Program-made: the position numbers and the translations under genes | The notes under the pieces: model-generated | The model's database searches: none | Told to the model about the DNA's origin: nothing | What the model saw: the letters and a program-made list of their open reading frames with translations, nothing else | NCBI RefSeq assembly: GCF_018613755.1 | Contig: NZ_JAGGPP010000009.1 | Span: 1 to 64,000, forward strand | Reading direction: 5' to 3' | DNA length: 64,000 nt | Source: Arthrobacter sp. ISL-72 | Lineage (GTDB): Bacteria; Actinomycetota; Actinomycetes; Actinomycetales; Micrococcaceae | Shown: positions 36,893 through 46,901 of the stretch, in pieces | Layout of the letters: each line of letters starts with the position of its first letter | Position numbering within the stretch: the stretch's first letter is position 1

Positions 36893-37441
36893 TCAATTTT
36901 GCCGGTCAGGCTTAGCCAGATCAGCTAGGGCAGCCCAGCGAGGATCTACGACCTCGTGGTGGTGCCCCGGCTCGTCTTCCAGGCGTATTCCGCATTCGGA
37001 ACAAAGGCCCTGGCAGTCTTCCCGGCACACCGGCTGGAACGGCAGGTTGGTGACAACCGCGTCCCGCAACACCGGCTCAAGATCGATTAAATCGTGCTCG
37101 ATTCGATATTGCTCTTCTTCGTCTTCTTCGCCGGAGAACTGGGCGTCCTCGTAGAAGAAAAGTTCTTGCACATCGACCTCAAGGTCATACGCAAGGGGAT
37201 CCAGGCATCGGCCGCACTCGCCGGTTACTTCGACGAGAACGGTTCCTGATACCAGAATTCCTTCGTGTACGGCCTCCAGCCGCAGATCCAGCTCGATCTC
37301 CGAACCTTCCTGCACGCCAATGAGTGCCACACCAAGATCACTTGGTGCAGGTACATGTTCCTTCAGCGTCCGCATGCTCCCCGGACTGCGTCCGAGGTCC
37401 TTGACGTCGAACGCCAGGGGCGAACTAGCATCTCGTTTAAT
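36893..37441 (-). CDS. YceD family (DUF177) 23S rRNA accumulation protein
   Basis: The protein has 182 residues with the start proposed here. The core shows LISGTVLVEVTGECGRCLDPL-like DUF177 sequence and four-plus cysteines (CGRC; CREDCQGLCSECG), probably a zinc site. An internal ATG at 37375 gives 160 residues, but the frame stays open and reads SPLAFDVKDLGRSPGS before it, which is the expected YceD N-terminus. No ATG, GTG or TTG starts that extension; an ATT at 37441 lies 5 nt after AGGAG, 34 nt after a good -10 hexamer. I therefore place the start at ATT. It is the first gene of yceD-rpmF. Confidence 0.88.
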   Translation of the reverse strand: MKRDASSPLAFDVKDLGRSPGSMRTLKEHVPAPSDLGVALIGVQEGSEIELDLRLEAVHEGILVSGTVLVEVTGECGRCLDPLAYDLEVDVQELFFYEDAQFSGEEDEEEQYRIEHDLIDLEPVLRDAVVTNLPFQPVCREDCQGLCSECGIRLEDEPGHHHEVVDPRWAALADLAKPDRQN

Positions 37442-37474
37442 GAGAACTCCTGTTGAACATATGACCGACGTACT

Positions 37475-37504
37475 ATCTTAGCCTGATCTCCCGGGCGGAC
37501 TCAA
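37475..37504 (-). promoter_or_regulatory. Promoter of yceD-rpmF
   Basis: The minus strand reads TTGAGT (37499-37504), 18 nt, then TAAGAT (37475-37480). The start of transcription near 37468 would leave a leader of about 27 nt containing the AGGAG site before the ATT codon. Confidence 0.65.
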
Positions 37505-37592
37505 ACCGGCCGAACGCCACACAGTTCAGCACCGCGGGACAATCAGGGAATGGGTCGCAAAACCGGCAGGGGCCGTTGCGTACCGGTCAAGC

Positions 37593-38093
37593 CTACCCTC
37601 TGCCGGGCTGATCCGAGGACGACTCGCCTGCCAGCAGCCGTTTCAATACGGACCGGGGCACGTAGTCGGAGACGCTGCCGCCGAGTGTGAAGACTTCCTT
37701 GATGAGCGTCGACGACAAGTGGAGGTAGTTGCCCTCAGTGGGAAGGAAGACCGTTTCCACGCCGCTTAGCTGCCTGTTCATGGTTGCCATCGGCAGCTCG
37801 TAGTCAAAGTCCGACGACGAGCGCAGGCCTTTTACGATTGCAGACACACCCCGTTGCTTGCAGTATTCCGCCAGCAGGCCCTCCCCCACGGGTTCGACCA
37901 CAATGCCGCGCAGCGAAGCGAGCGTCTCCCGCGCCATGTCGATCCGCTCCTCGAGCGGGAAGCGGTACTTCTTCGCGTAGTTGGTGGACACGGCCACGAT
38001 GACTTCGTCAAAGAGGCCCGCGGCCCTGGCGATGACTTCCAGGTGGCCATTGTGAATCGGATCGAAGGAGCCTGGGCATACGGCACGTCTCAT
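37593..38093 (-). CDS. coaD: Phosphopantetheine adenylyltransferase
   Basis: CoaD makes dephospho-CoA from phosphopantetheine and ATP, the rate-setting late step of CoA synthesis. The 166-residue protein has nucleotidyltransferase motif PGSFDPIHNGHLEVI with His14-x2-His17, and VKGLRSSSDFDYELPMATMN and YLHLSSTLIKEV. The C-terminal tail carries a few extra residues. It appears leaderless (TAGGTT, 6 nt, ATG). It is divergent from the aminotransferase gene, with only 43 bp between start codons. Confidence 0.95.
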   Translation of the reverse strand: MRRAVCPGSFDPIHNGHLEVIARAAGLFDEVIVAVSTNYAKKYRFPLEERIDMARETLASLRGIVVEPVGEGLLAEYCKQRGVSAIVKGLRSSSDFDYELPMATMNRQLSGVETVFLPTEGNYLHLSSTLIKEVFTLGGSVSDYVPRSVLKRLLAGESSSDQPGRG

Positions 38094-38099
38094 TCTTCG

Positions 38100-38130
38100 A
38101 ACCTACCGCATCCGCTGGCCGGGATAACAT
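38100..38130. promoter_or_regulatory. Divergent overlapping leaderless promoters, coaD and aminotransferase
   Basis: The minus strand has TAGGTT (38100-38105) 6 nt before the coaD ATG. The plus strand has TAACAT (38125-38130) 6 nt before the ATG at 38137. The -35 region of each promoter overlaps the core of the other, so the two polymerases must compete. Confidence 0.5.
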
Positions 38131-38136
38131 GACTGG

Positions 38137-39372
<1,236 letters not shown>

Positions 39373-39374
39373 CA

Positions 39375-40160
39375 ATGGCAGTAGCGCCGGGGGCCGCCTC
39401 CCGCTTCCTCCGGACCACGGGCCGGCACGCTGCCATCGAACCGGACGCTTTTACCGACGGCGCCTACGTGCTCAGCATCGGCGGGGCGGAACAGTCCCAC
39501 GTGAATCTTGCGGAACCGGGCGAAATCTTCTACGAGTACCTTCGCCGGATCGGGCACGTTGTGGACCTGGCGGCCCCTGCCGGCGAGCCCGTTACCGCCC
39601 TGCATCTCGGCGCCGGCGCCCTGACCTTGGCCCGCTACATCCAGGCGACCCGCCCGGGATCCCTGCAATATGCCGTGGAGCTCGAGCGCGAACTGCTGGA
39701 CTTCGTCCTGCAGCACCTGCCGCTGCCCGACGGAACCGTGCTGCACACCCTGATCGCGGACGCCCGGGACGCCCTGGCGGAGCTGCCGGCGGACCTGCGT
39801 TTCGACGTCGTGATCCTGGACATCTTCTCCGGCCCGGATGCGCCGGAGCACATCGCCTGCACCGGGTTCTACCGGGAAGCGGCGGCAAAACTGACGCCGC
39901 AAGGGGTGCTCATTGTCAACGTGGGCGACGAGCCGGGCCTGACGCTGGTGCGGAGCCAGGTCGCAGCATTGGGGCACGCGGTGAACGGGGTTGCCGCGTT
40001 CGCCGAGTCCGGCATGTTTGCTGGCCGCCATCCGGGCAACATCATCCTCATCGGGACCCAGGGTGCGTGGCCCGCGGAATGGACCACGGAGCTGACGGCA
40101 CGCGGCCCGCACCCGGCGAGGGTGCTGGCCGGCGTGGACCTCGACGCGCTCTCCGACTAG
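39375..40160 (+). CDS. Spermidine-synthase-like methyltransferase-fold protein
   Basis: The protein has 261 residues. A Rossmann core is visible: ALHLGAGALTLARYIQ (SAM-binding loop), YAVELERELLDFV, FDVVILDIFSGPDAPEHI and GVLIVNVGDEPG. This matches the spermidine-synthase-like family seen in actinobacteria and fused to MFS domains elsewhere. The canonical polyamine-binding aspartates are not clearly conserved, so true spermidine synthesis is doubtful. It is cotranscribed with the aminotransferase. Confidence 0.85.
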   Translation: MAVAPGAASRFLRTTGRHAAIEPDAFTDGAYVLSIGGAEQSHVNLAEPGEIFYEYLRRIGHVVDLAAPAGEPVTALHLGAGALTLARYIQATRPGSLQYAVELERELLDFVLQHLPLPDGTVLHTLIADARDALAELPADLRFDVVILDIFSGPDAPEHIACTGFYREAAAKLTPQGVLIVNVGDEPGLTLVRSQVAALGHAVNGVAAFAESGMFAGRHPGNIILIGTQGAWPAEWTTELTARGPHPARVLAGVDLDALSD

Positions 40161-40214
40161 TCCGCGGCACATCCCCCGGGCCGCTTTGCTTCCGGCTGGG
40201 TGAGTCCGGGCCTG

Positions 40215-40793
40215 TCAGCTGCCCCCGCCCACGGGTTCGGCAAACCACAGTTTGGTTTCGCCGTATTTCTTCTCGGCGAACCGTTCGAGGGACGCCGGCC
40301 ACGCCGGTTCCGGGCTGCGGGATGAGCGCTCCACTACCACAACGGCGCCCTCCGCCAGGTACGGCGATAGCTCTTCCAGAACCGAACCCATGGCTGGCTC
40401 GTCGAGCGGATAAGGCGGATCCAGGAACACGAGGTCCCACAGCGTACCCGGGACGGTCCTTTCGAGGAACGACTCCACCCGGGAGCGGTGCACCGAAACC
40501 ACTTTCCGGCCCACCGCACCGTTAATAAGGTCGGCGTTGCGCTGGCAGACCTCGCTGGCTTTGCCGCCGAACTCCACGAGGTCAACTGTTTCCGCGCCGC
40601 GGCTGGCGCTCTCGACTCCCAGCGAACCGGAGCCGGCGTAAAGGTCAAGGACACGGGCGCCCGCCACCACATTGAAGGCGTCGAGCCGGGAGAAGAGTGC
40701 TTCCTTGACACGGTCCGTGGTGGGACGTGTCATGGAACCGGGCACGCTCGCCAGGGGCATGCCGCCGCCAGAGCCGGCGATGATGCGGCTCAT
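40215..40793 (-). CDS. rsmD: 16S rRNA (guanine966-N2)-methyltransferase
   Basis: This 192-residue protein begins MSRIIAGSGGG, with TRPTTDRVKEALFSRL, SAM-binding VLDLYAGSGSLGVESASRG and catalytic DPPY in DLVFLDPPYPLDE. It modifies G966 of 16S rRNA during 30S assembly. It lies downstream of recG on the same strand (39 nt), a common actinobacterial pairing, usually followed by coaD; here two plus-strand genes are inserted between rsmD and coaD. Confidence 0.94.
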   Translation of the reverse strand: MSRIIAGSGGGMPLASVPGSMTRPTTDRVKEALFSRLDAFNVVAGARVLDLYAGSGSLGVESASRGAETVDLVEFGGKASEVCQRNADLINGAVGRKVVSVHRSRVESFLERTVPGTLWDLVFLDPPYPLDEPAMGSVLEELSPYLAEGAVVVVERSSRSPEPAWPASLERFAEKKYGETKLWFAEPVGGGS

Positions 40794-40832
40794 GCCCGCG
40801 CCCTACGGCCCGTCGCCGCCGCGCGCCATCCC

Positions 40833-43094
40833 TTAGCCACGCTCAAGGAACGCCTCCTTTTCAGGGTTCAAGTATTCTTCGATCGCGACCGCAAGGGCGG
40901 AATGATCCACCAGGCCGGGATCGGCGGCCACAATCCGCTGCGCGTCCTGGCGTGCCTTCGCAATGACGGCCTCATGCTCCAGTACCCGCAGCAGTTTGAG
41001 CGCGGACCGTCCACCGGACTGTGAGGCGCCCAGGATGTCTCCCTCGCGCCGAAGCTTCAGGTCCTCCTGGGACAGCACAAAGCCGTCCGTGGTGGCGGCG
41101 ACGGCGTCCAGCCGGCGGCGGCTGGGGTGTCCGGTTTCCAGTGTGGTCACCAGGAGGCAGGTACCGGGCAGTCCGCCCCGGCCCACGCGGCCGCGCAGCT
41201 GGTGCAGCTGGGAAATACCGAACCTGTCCGCATCCAGGATCACCATAAGCGTGGCGTTGTGGACGTCGACGCCCACCTCGATCACCGTGGTGGAGACGAG
41301 CAGCTTCGTCTCATTCGCGGTGAACGAGGCCATGGTGGCGGACTTCAGCACGGGATCCTGCCTGCCGTGCAAAGGAGCGAGGGGCACACCGGCCAGGGCC
41401 GGTTCGTCCTGGAGGTGTTCGACGACGGCCGTGACGGACGCGAGTTCGCGCGCCGGCCCCTCCCCTTCCAGGTCCGCTGCGGACGGCTCCGCTTCCCCGG
41501 GGCTGAAGTCGCCGTCGTCGTCCTCTCCGATCTTGGGACACACTACGTAAACCTGGTGGCCGGCGTCGATCTCCTCCCGGGAGCGGGACCAGATCCGGCC
41601 TGCCCAGCCGGGATTTTCGGCGAGGCCAACCACGTGCGTGGCGATGGGGGCACGTCCCGCGGGAAGTTCGTCCAGTATGGAGGTTTCGAGGTCTCCGAAA
41701 ACGGTCATGGCCACCGTCCTCGGGATGGGCGTGGCGGTCATGACCAGCAGGTGCGGCGGTTTGCTCGCCTTGGCGCGGAGGGCGTCACGCTGCTCGACGC
41801 CGAAGCGGTGCTGTTCATCCACCACGATGAGCCCGAGGTCGTAGAACGAGACCGTGTCACCCAGCAGCGCGTGCGTGCCGATGACAATGCCGGCGGTGCC
41901 GGAAGCTGCGTCCAGCATGGCCTGTTTGCGGGCCGCCGCGGGCATGGAGCCCGTGAGCAGCGTGACTTGCACTGCGTCGGGGCCCAATCCGCCCAGGAGT
42001 CCGTCGCGGGACAGCGGACCGAGCGTACGGCGGATGGATTCGAAGTGCTGGGCCGCCAGGACTTCCGTGGGGGCCAAAAGGGCGGCCTGTCCCCCGGCGT
42101 CCACAACCTGGAGCATGGCGCGCAGGGCAACGATGGTTTTGCCTGATCCCACCTCGCCCTGGAGGAGGCGGTTCATGGGGCTGTCCTGCGACAGTTCCTC
42201 CGCCAATGTCTTGCCGACGGCGGACTGGCCGGCAGTGAGCGTAAACGGCAGCTGGCGGTCAAACGCATTCAGCAGTCCGTCAGCGACGGGCCGGCGGGCC
42301 GTGGCCTCCTCCGCGGCCAGCTGGGCGCGGCGCCGGGCGAGGGCGGACTGCAGCACCAGCGCCTCCTGGTAGCGGAACCTGTCCCGTGCCCGCTGCCAGT
42401 CCGCCGGCACCTCCGGGACGTGGATCAGCCGGTACGCTTCGGCAGCCGGAAGGAACTTCTCCCTGGCCGACACCTCGGCGGGCAGGGGGTCGTCCAGGTC
42501 GTCAAGATCGGCAGTGTCCAGCAGTGTGGAGATCACTTTCTGGATGGACCAGCTGGTGAGCTTGGCAGTGGCCGGGTAGACCGGGATGGGCATGCCGGCG
42601 AGCTTCTCCGGGTCCGTTGCCGGCGTGTCCGGATCCTCGTCCAGCAGCTGGAAGTCGGGGTTGGTGAGGCTAAGGGCCCGGCCGAAGCGGGTGACCTTGC
42701 CCGAGAACATTGCCCGCCGTCCCGGCAGCAGCTCCGCTTTGGCGCGGTGTCCGTTGAAAAAGCTCACTTTCAGGGTGCCCGGGATCCCGGCGCCGGGCAG
42801 CCTGGCCGGCGCGCCGGAGTCCTGGGCCGAGTCATCGGTAATGATGACGTCGGTCAGGGTGCCGCGGCGCGCACGCATGGCGCGCGTGCTGGTGGTCACG
42901 ACGCGCGCGATCAGGGTGATCTCTTCATCCAGCGGAACTTCGCTGATGGGCGTCAGCTCGCCGCGGGTGAGGTACCGGCGGGGAAAGTAGTTGAGCAGGC
43001 CGCCGACCGTGGTGATGCCCAGGTGCTTTTCGATGACCGCTGCGGAACGCTTGCCGATGCGGCGTTCCAGGCCCAGGTGCAGCTCAGCGGTCAT
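40833..43094 (-). CDS. recG: ATP-dependent DNA helicase RecG
   Basis: RecG remodels stalled replication forks and Holliday junctions. The 753-residue protein has the N-terminal wedge/OB domain (GKRSAAVIEKHLGITTVGGLLNYFPRRY), Walker A GEVGSGKTIVALR, DExH-like VVDEQHRFGVEQR, TATPIPRT, and the C-terminal helicase lobe with TTVIEVGVDVHNATLMV and QLRGRVGRG. The start overlaps the DAK2 stop by 11 nt. An acidic insert (EDDDGDFSPGEAEPSAADLEGEG) lies in the second lobe. Confidence 0.95.
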   Translation of the reverse strand: MTAELHLGLERRIGKRSAAVIEKHLGITTVGGLLNYFPRRYLTRGELTPISEVPLDEEITLIARVVTTSTRAMRARRGTLTDVIITDDSAQDSGAPARLPGAGIPGTLKVSFFNGHRAKAELLPGRRAMFSGKVTRFGRALSLTNPDFQLLDEDPDTPATDPEKLAGMPIPVYPATAKLTSWSIQKVISTLLDTADLDDLDDPLPAEVSAREKFLPAAEAYRLIHVPEVPADWQRARDRFRYQEALVLQSALARRRAQLAAEEATARRPVADGLLNAFDRQLPFTLTAGQSAVGKTLAEELSQDSPMNRLLQGEVGSGKTIVALRAMLQVVDAGGQAALLAPTEVLAAQHFESIRRTLGPLSRDGLLGGLGPDAVQVTLLTGSMPAAARKQAMLDAASGTAGIVIGTHALLGDTVSFYDLGLIVVDEQHRFGVEQRDALRAKASKPPHLLVMTATPIPRTVAMTVFGDLETSILDELPAGRAPIATHVVGLAENPGWAGRIWSRSREEIDAGHQVYVVCPKIGEDDDGDFSPGEAEPSAADLEGEGPARELASVTAVVEHLQDEPALAGVPLAPLHGRQDPVLKSATMASFTANETKLLVSTTVIEVGVDVHNATLMVILDADRFGISQLHQLRGRVGRGGLPGTCLLVTTLETGHPSRRRLDAVAATTDGFVLSQEDLKLRREGDILGASQSGGRSALKLLRVLEHEAVIAKARQDAQRIVAADPGLVDHSALAVAIEEYLNPEKEAFLERG

Positions 43095-44118
43095 TTCCGT
43101 CGGGGTTCCTCGGCAGGGCGAGCTGGCTTACCGAAATTTCCGTGGGTTCGCCCAGGGAGCCGATCAGGGCGACGGCCGGTTCGGCAGCGGCAACATGGAC
43201 ATGCACGCGCCAACGGTAGGTTCCGTCCGCGTCCATTGCACCGCCCACCTGGCTCATGATCACCGAATCGCCCATTTCGTCCAGCCGCTGACGGAGCGTG
43301 GCTGCATCCAGCGGCGAAAGGTTGATGGTGCACATGACTTCCACGCCGTCGTCGTCGGGCATGTCCGCGTGGATGTGCGGATCCTGCACATCGTAGCCGT
43401 GCAGTCCGTCGAGCAGATCGCTTTGGAGTTCTTCGCCCAGCACGGCTGATCGCAGGCAGTCCAGGATAAGGAGCATACCCACCCCGCCGGCGTCGACAAC
43501 ATGGGCCTCGTGCAGCGCCGCCAACTGGTCCTCGGTGAGGACAACCGCCTCCAGTGCCGCTTCAACGGCCGCATCGAGGGCGAGGCCCAGGGCGTGGTTG
43601 CTGTCGTCGCCGTTCTGGTCCGCGTCCACTGCGGCCGCGGCGCGGGCAGCCGCCTCCATCACCGAGAGCATGGTCCCCGGGACAGGATCGCTGAGGGCTG
43701 ACCACGCCCGGATCTGGGCGCGGTTCAACGCGGCGGCCAGCAAGGGCGAGCTCAGGCGCGCATGGCCCATCAGGGGCTCCGCCGCGGCGCACAGGAAGAC
43801 AGAGAACAAGGTTCCGGAGTTGCCGCGTGCCTGTTCCATGGCTGCCTGGCCCGCCCGGGCAAGCACCGCCCCTACGTCCTGCTGACCCGGCGGCCCCTCC
43901 GGCGGGTGCGCACCTCCGGCGTCGGGCGACGCCGGAGTACTGCTGAGCGCCTGCGCAGCCGCACGCACCGTCAGGTAGAGGTTGGTGCCGGTATCGCCAT
44001 CGGCCACGGGAAAAATGTTGATGGCGTTGAGGCGGTCGCTGTGGTTGCCCAGCGCTGTTTCGGCTTTGCCCAACCACCGCTTCATCGCTTGCGCGTTGGC
44101 GGCAATCTTAGTCTGCAA
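43084..44118 (-). CDS. DAK2-domain protein, FakA-like, short form
   Basis: The protein has 344 residues. The N-terminal DAK2 domain shows SDRLNAINIFPVADGDTGTNLYLT (nucleotide and metal binding), ARGNSGTLFS, GTMLSVMEAA and AGGVGMLLILDCL. The central region (EVMCTINLSP ... MGDSVIMSQVGG) matches the second part of FakA/YloV-type proteins. The C-terminal fatty-acid-kinase domain of 550-residue YloV is missing, so activity as a complete fatty acid kinase is uncertain. I use TTG 44118 (GGGAT just upstream, inside the thiL end); ATG 44085 is an alternative. Confidence 0.82.
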   Translation of the reverse strand: MQTKIAANAQAMKRWLGKAETALGNHSDRLNAINIFPVADGDTGTNLYLTVRAAAQALSSTPASPDAGGAHPPEGPPGQQDVGAVLARAGQAAMEQARGNSGTLFSVFLCAAAEPLMGHARLSSPLLAAALNRAQIRAWSALSDPVPGTMLSVMEAAARAAAAVDADQNGDDSNHALGLALDAAVEAALEAVVLTEDQLAALHEAHVVDAGGVGMLLILDCLRSAVLGEELQSDLLDGLHGYDVQDPHIHADMPDDDGVEVMCTINLSPLDAATLRQRLDEMGDSVIMSQVGGAMDADGTYRWRVHVHVAAAEPAVALIGSLGEPTEISVSQLALPRNPDGNDR

Positions 44119-45133
44119 AGTGATCCCATCCCACAGCGTCCGCGGGCCGGCCCGCAATTTTTACGCCAGTGCTTTCCGTTGGTGCAAGGGCCTCTACTGA
44201 GCCTATCGCAGCGAAACCCGGAGGCAGCTGAACATCCGGAGGGAATGTGGCAAGAAGTCCATGATCTTCCCCGCCCCCGAGCACCCAGGCCATGGGATCC
44301 CCTCCGACTGCGTCAGCGGCCGCTGACAGCGGCCCGGTGAGCTGCTTCAGGGCGTCCTGATCCAGGTTCAGGACAACGCCGCTGGCGGCAGCCAGCCTGC
44401 TGCCGTCGCGGACCAGGCCGTCGGAAATGTCCATCATGGCCGAGGCTCCGGCAGCGAGCGCCGACGGCCCGGCCGCCAGCGGCGGCAGGGGCCGGCACTG
44501 CCTGTCCATGATGGTTCGCTGCTCCGCGGTCAGCTGATCAACGCTCCGCGCGGATTCAAGCAGGGCCAGCCCGGCAGCGGCATGGCCCACCGTTCCGGCC
44601 AGGGCAACCGTATCGCCGGGCCGGGCACCGGAGCGCAACACGGCATCCTGTCCGTCCAGGGTCCCCAGGATGGCCACTGTCACAGCCAGTTCCCGTCCAC
44701 GGCCGAGGTCCCCGCCGGCCACGGAGCATCCGGCCGCACCAAGGTCCCGGATGGCATGGGAGAGGCCGTCCGCAAATTCCTCCACCCAGGAAACCGGCGT
44801 ATCCGGCGGCAGGGTAAGGCTTACCACCATGGAGGTGGACCGTGCGCCCATGGCGTTGATGTCGCTGAGGTTCTGGGCCGCGGCTTTCCAGCCGACGTCG
44901 AAACCTGTGGTCCGGTATCCGTTGTTCCACTCCAGCCTGAAATCCTGGTCCTGGACCTGGGTGTCGATGCTGACCACCGTCCGGCCGTCCGGAGCCGCTA
45001 CGATGGCGGCGTCGTCCCCCGGCCCAAGCAGGAGCATGGTGCCTTGAACGGATCCGTTGTTGAGGCGCGGAAAGATCTTGGCAAGGAGCTCGGATTCGGA
45101 AAGTCCGGCGACGGTAAGGTGAGTTTCAGGCAC
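44108..45133 (-). CDS. thiL: Thiamine-monophosphate kinase
   Basis: ThiL makes thiamine diphosphate from the monophosphate, completing cofactor synthesis. The 341-residue protein has LLGPGDDAAIVAAPDGRTVVSID, DVGWKAAAQNLSDINAMGA, GGDLGRGRELAVTV and MMDISDGLVRDGSRLA. The start is GTG 45133, exactly 6 nt after TACCGT, suggesting a leaderless mRNA. It is divergent from the DUF3515 lipoprotein and leads the thiL-DAK2-recG-rsmD transcript. No TPP riboswitch precedes it. Confidence 0.95.
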   Translation of the reverse strand: MPETHLTVAGLSESELLAKIFPRLNNGSVQGTMLLLGPGDDAAIVAAPDGRTVVSIDTQVQDQDFRLEWNNGYRTTGFDVGWKAAAQNLSDINAMGARSTSMVVSLTLPPDTPVSWVEEFADGLSHAIRDLGAAGCSVAGGDLGRGRELAVTVAILGTLDGQDAVLRSGARPGDTVALAGTVGHAAAGLALLESARSVDQLTAEQRTIMDRQCRPLPPLAAGPSALAAGASAMMDISDGLVRDGSRLAAASGVVLNLDQDALKQLTGPLSAAADAVGGDPMAWVLGGGEDHGLLATFPPDVQLPPGFAAIGSVEALAPTESTGVKIAGRPADAVGWDHFAD

Positions 45134-45139
45134 AGCACT

Positions 45140-45145
45140 ACGGTA
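45140..45145 (-). promoter_or_regulatory. -10 element of thiL (leaderless geometry)
   Basis: The minus strand reads TACCGT, then AGTGCT, then the GTG start of thiL at 45133. Confidence 0.45.
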
Positions 45146-45225
45146 CCGTCAGGGACCGACATCCGGTCCCGCGGAACGGCGGGCGGCCTGCGGGCTCCCC
45201 GTCCGGCGGGCCGGCCGGACCGGGA

Positions 45226-45231
45226 TAGGCT
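45226..45231 (+). promoter_or_regulatory. -10 element of the DUF3515 gene (leaderless geometry)
   Basis: TAGGCT, then TAAACC, then ATG 45238. There is no ribosome-binding site. Confidence 0.5.
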
Positions 45232-45237
45232 TAAACC

Positions 45238-45747
45238 ATGCACCAGCCGCGCACCCTTGTTTCCTTACGCTCGCTTCGCCTGCCGGCAACGGCCGCGGCG
45301 TTGGTCCTGGCATTGAGCGCGTGCACCCCGGCAGTGGACGTCGCACCGGCCAAGGATGCAGCCAACCCCGCCTGCGCTCCCATGATGGTGGCACTTCCGG
45401 ACACCATGGGTGATGAGCATCTGCGGAAGACCAACAGCCAGGGGACTGCGGCCTGGGGCGACCCGTCCAAAGTGATCCTGCGCTGCGGGGTCAACGTTCC
45501 GGGCCCCACCACCGACCGTTGCGTCAGCGTCAACGGTGTCGACTGGGTCATCAAGGAAGGCGACTCCGTGTGGACGCTGACAACATTCGGCCGCGAACCG
45601 GCCACTGAAATCCTCATGGACCCTGACTCGGACCAGATCAGTTCCGCGACCGTCCTGGCCGAACTCTCCGCCGCCGCCGGAAAGATCAAGGCCACCAGGA
45701 ACTGCGTGGGCCAGGAAGAACTGCAGAACCTGCCCACCGGTCAATAG
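45238..45747 (+). CDS. DUF3515 family lipoprotein
   Basis: This 169-residue protein has a lipoprotein signal peptide: basic start, hydrophobic stretch AATAAALVLALS-like, and lipobox ending LSAC with Cys29 as the lipidation site. The mature part has Cys residues at CAPMM, ILRCGV, DRCVSV and RNCVGQ, enough for two disulfides outside the cell. It matches DUF3515, which in mycobacteria also lies between thiL and ddl (Rv2980, from memory). Function is unknown. It ends 3 nt before the convergent ddl stop. Confidence 0.88.
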   Translation: MHQPRTLVSLRSLRLPATAAALVLALSACTPAVDVAPAKDAANPACAPMMVALPDTMGDEHLRKTNSQGTAAWGDPSKVILRCGVNVPGPTTDRCVSVNGVDWVIKEGDSVWTLTTFGREPATEILMDPDSDQISSATVLAELSAAAGKIKATRNCVGQEELQNLPTGQ

Positions 45748-45750
45748 CGG

Positions 45751-46899
45751 CTAGCGCAGCCCGGTCTTCCGGTTCAGCGCCAGGTGGATCAGTTCATCAA
45801 TGAGGTCCGCGTAGGCCAGTCCCGAGGCCGCCCACATCTGCGGATACATGCTTTTCGGCGTGAAGCCGGGCATGGTGTTGATTTCGTTGATGATCAGCCC
45901 ACCGTCGGGAGTGTAGAAGAAGTCCACCCGGCTGAGGCCCTCCGCCCCCACGGCGTCGAACGCGGCGGCGGCAAGCTCGCGGACCCGGACGATTGCTTCG
46001 TCGGGGATGTCGGCCGGGCAGCTCAGCGAGGCGGCGTCGTCTTCCACGTACTTTGCATTGAAGTCATAGAACTGGTGCTCTCCCGGCGCGACGACGATCT
46101 CGCCGGGCATGGAAGTCCGCGGAGCGTCGGTGCCGCGCCCCTCGAGGACCGCGCACTCGATTTCGCGGCCCACGATCCCCGCTTCGATCACCAGCTTGAG
46201 GTCGTGCTCGCGGGCAGCCTCGATGGCGGCATCCAGGCCCTCCAGTGAGTCCACTTTGGAGATGCCCATGGAGGATCCGGCCCGCGCGGGCTTCACGAAC
46301 ACCGGGTAGCCCAGCAGGTCAACGCGTTTGCGGACGGATTCCGGGTCCGTGACCCATTGCCGGTCCGTCACCGCGATGTAGGGGCCGACCTGCAGTCCGG
46401 CCGCTTCGAAAACGACCTTCATGTAGTGCTTGTCCATCCCGACGGCCGACGCGAGGACTCCGGCGCCCACGTAACGGGTGTCCGAGAGTTCCAGCAACCC
46501 CTGGATGGTGCCGTCCTCACCGAACGGGCCGTGGAGCAGCGGAAAGACGACGTCCACCGTGCCGAGTTCCTGCGGGACTTCGTTCGGAGATGCCACGATC
46601 AGCTGGTGCTCACCGCCGATCTCAGCGAGTGCCACCGTACGGGCCGACGGCGCCACTTCCGGAAGTGCAGAGGCCGAGAGGGACCATTGACGGATGTCGC
46701 CCGACACGAGCACCCACTGGCCCGTCCTGGCGATGCCGATGGGAATGACGTCGTACTTGTCGTAGTCGATGGCACCCAGCACACCGGCAGCCGTTACGCA
46801 GCTGACGGCGTGCTCACTGGAGCGGCCGCCAAACAAAACGGCGACCCGGGGTTTGACGTGGCCGTGCCCGGTGTTCTTGTTCAAAATTTCTTCCGACAC
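45751..46899 (-). CDS. ddl: D-alanine--D-alanine ligase
   Basis: Ddl joins two D-Ala for the peptidoglycan stem peptide, using ATP. The 382-residue protein has the N-terminal VAVLFGGRSSEHAVSCVTA, HGPFGEDGTIQGLLEL, the ATP-grasp segment YPVFVKPARAGSSMGISKV, and EGLSRVDFFYTPDGGLIINEINTMPGFTPKSMYP, whose Tyr (SMYP) is typical of D-Ala-D-Ala (not D-Lac) ligases in this region. GTG 46899 lies 2 nt after the gpsA stop, the last step of plsC-gpsA-ddl. Confidence 0.95.
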   Translation of the reverse strand: MSEEILNKNTGHGHVKPRVAVLFGGRSSEHAVSCVTAAGVLGAIDYDKYDVIPIGIARTGQWVLVSGDIRQWSLSASALPEVAPSARTVALAEIGGEHQLIVASPNEVPQELGTVDVVFPLLHGPFGEDGTIQGLLELSDTRYVGAGVLASAVGMDKHYMKVVFEAAGLQVGPYIAVTDRQWVTDPESVRKRVDLLGYPVFVKPARAGSSMGISKVDSLEGLDAAIEAAREHDLKLVIEAGIVGREIECAVLEGRGTDAPRTSMPGEIVVAPGEHQFYDFNAKYVEDDAASLSCPADIPDEAIVRVRELAAAAFDAVGAEGLSRVDFFYTPDGGLIINEINTMPGFTPKSMYPQMWAASGLAYADLIDELIHLALNRKTGLR

Positions 46900-46901
46900 A
46901 G

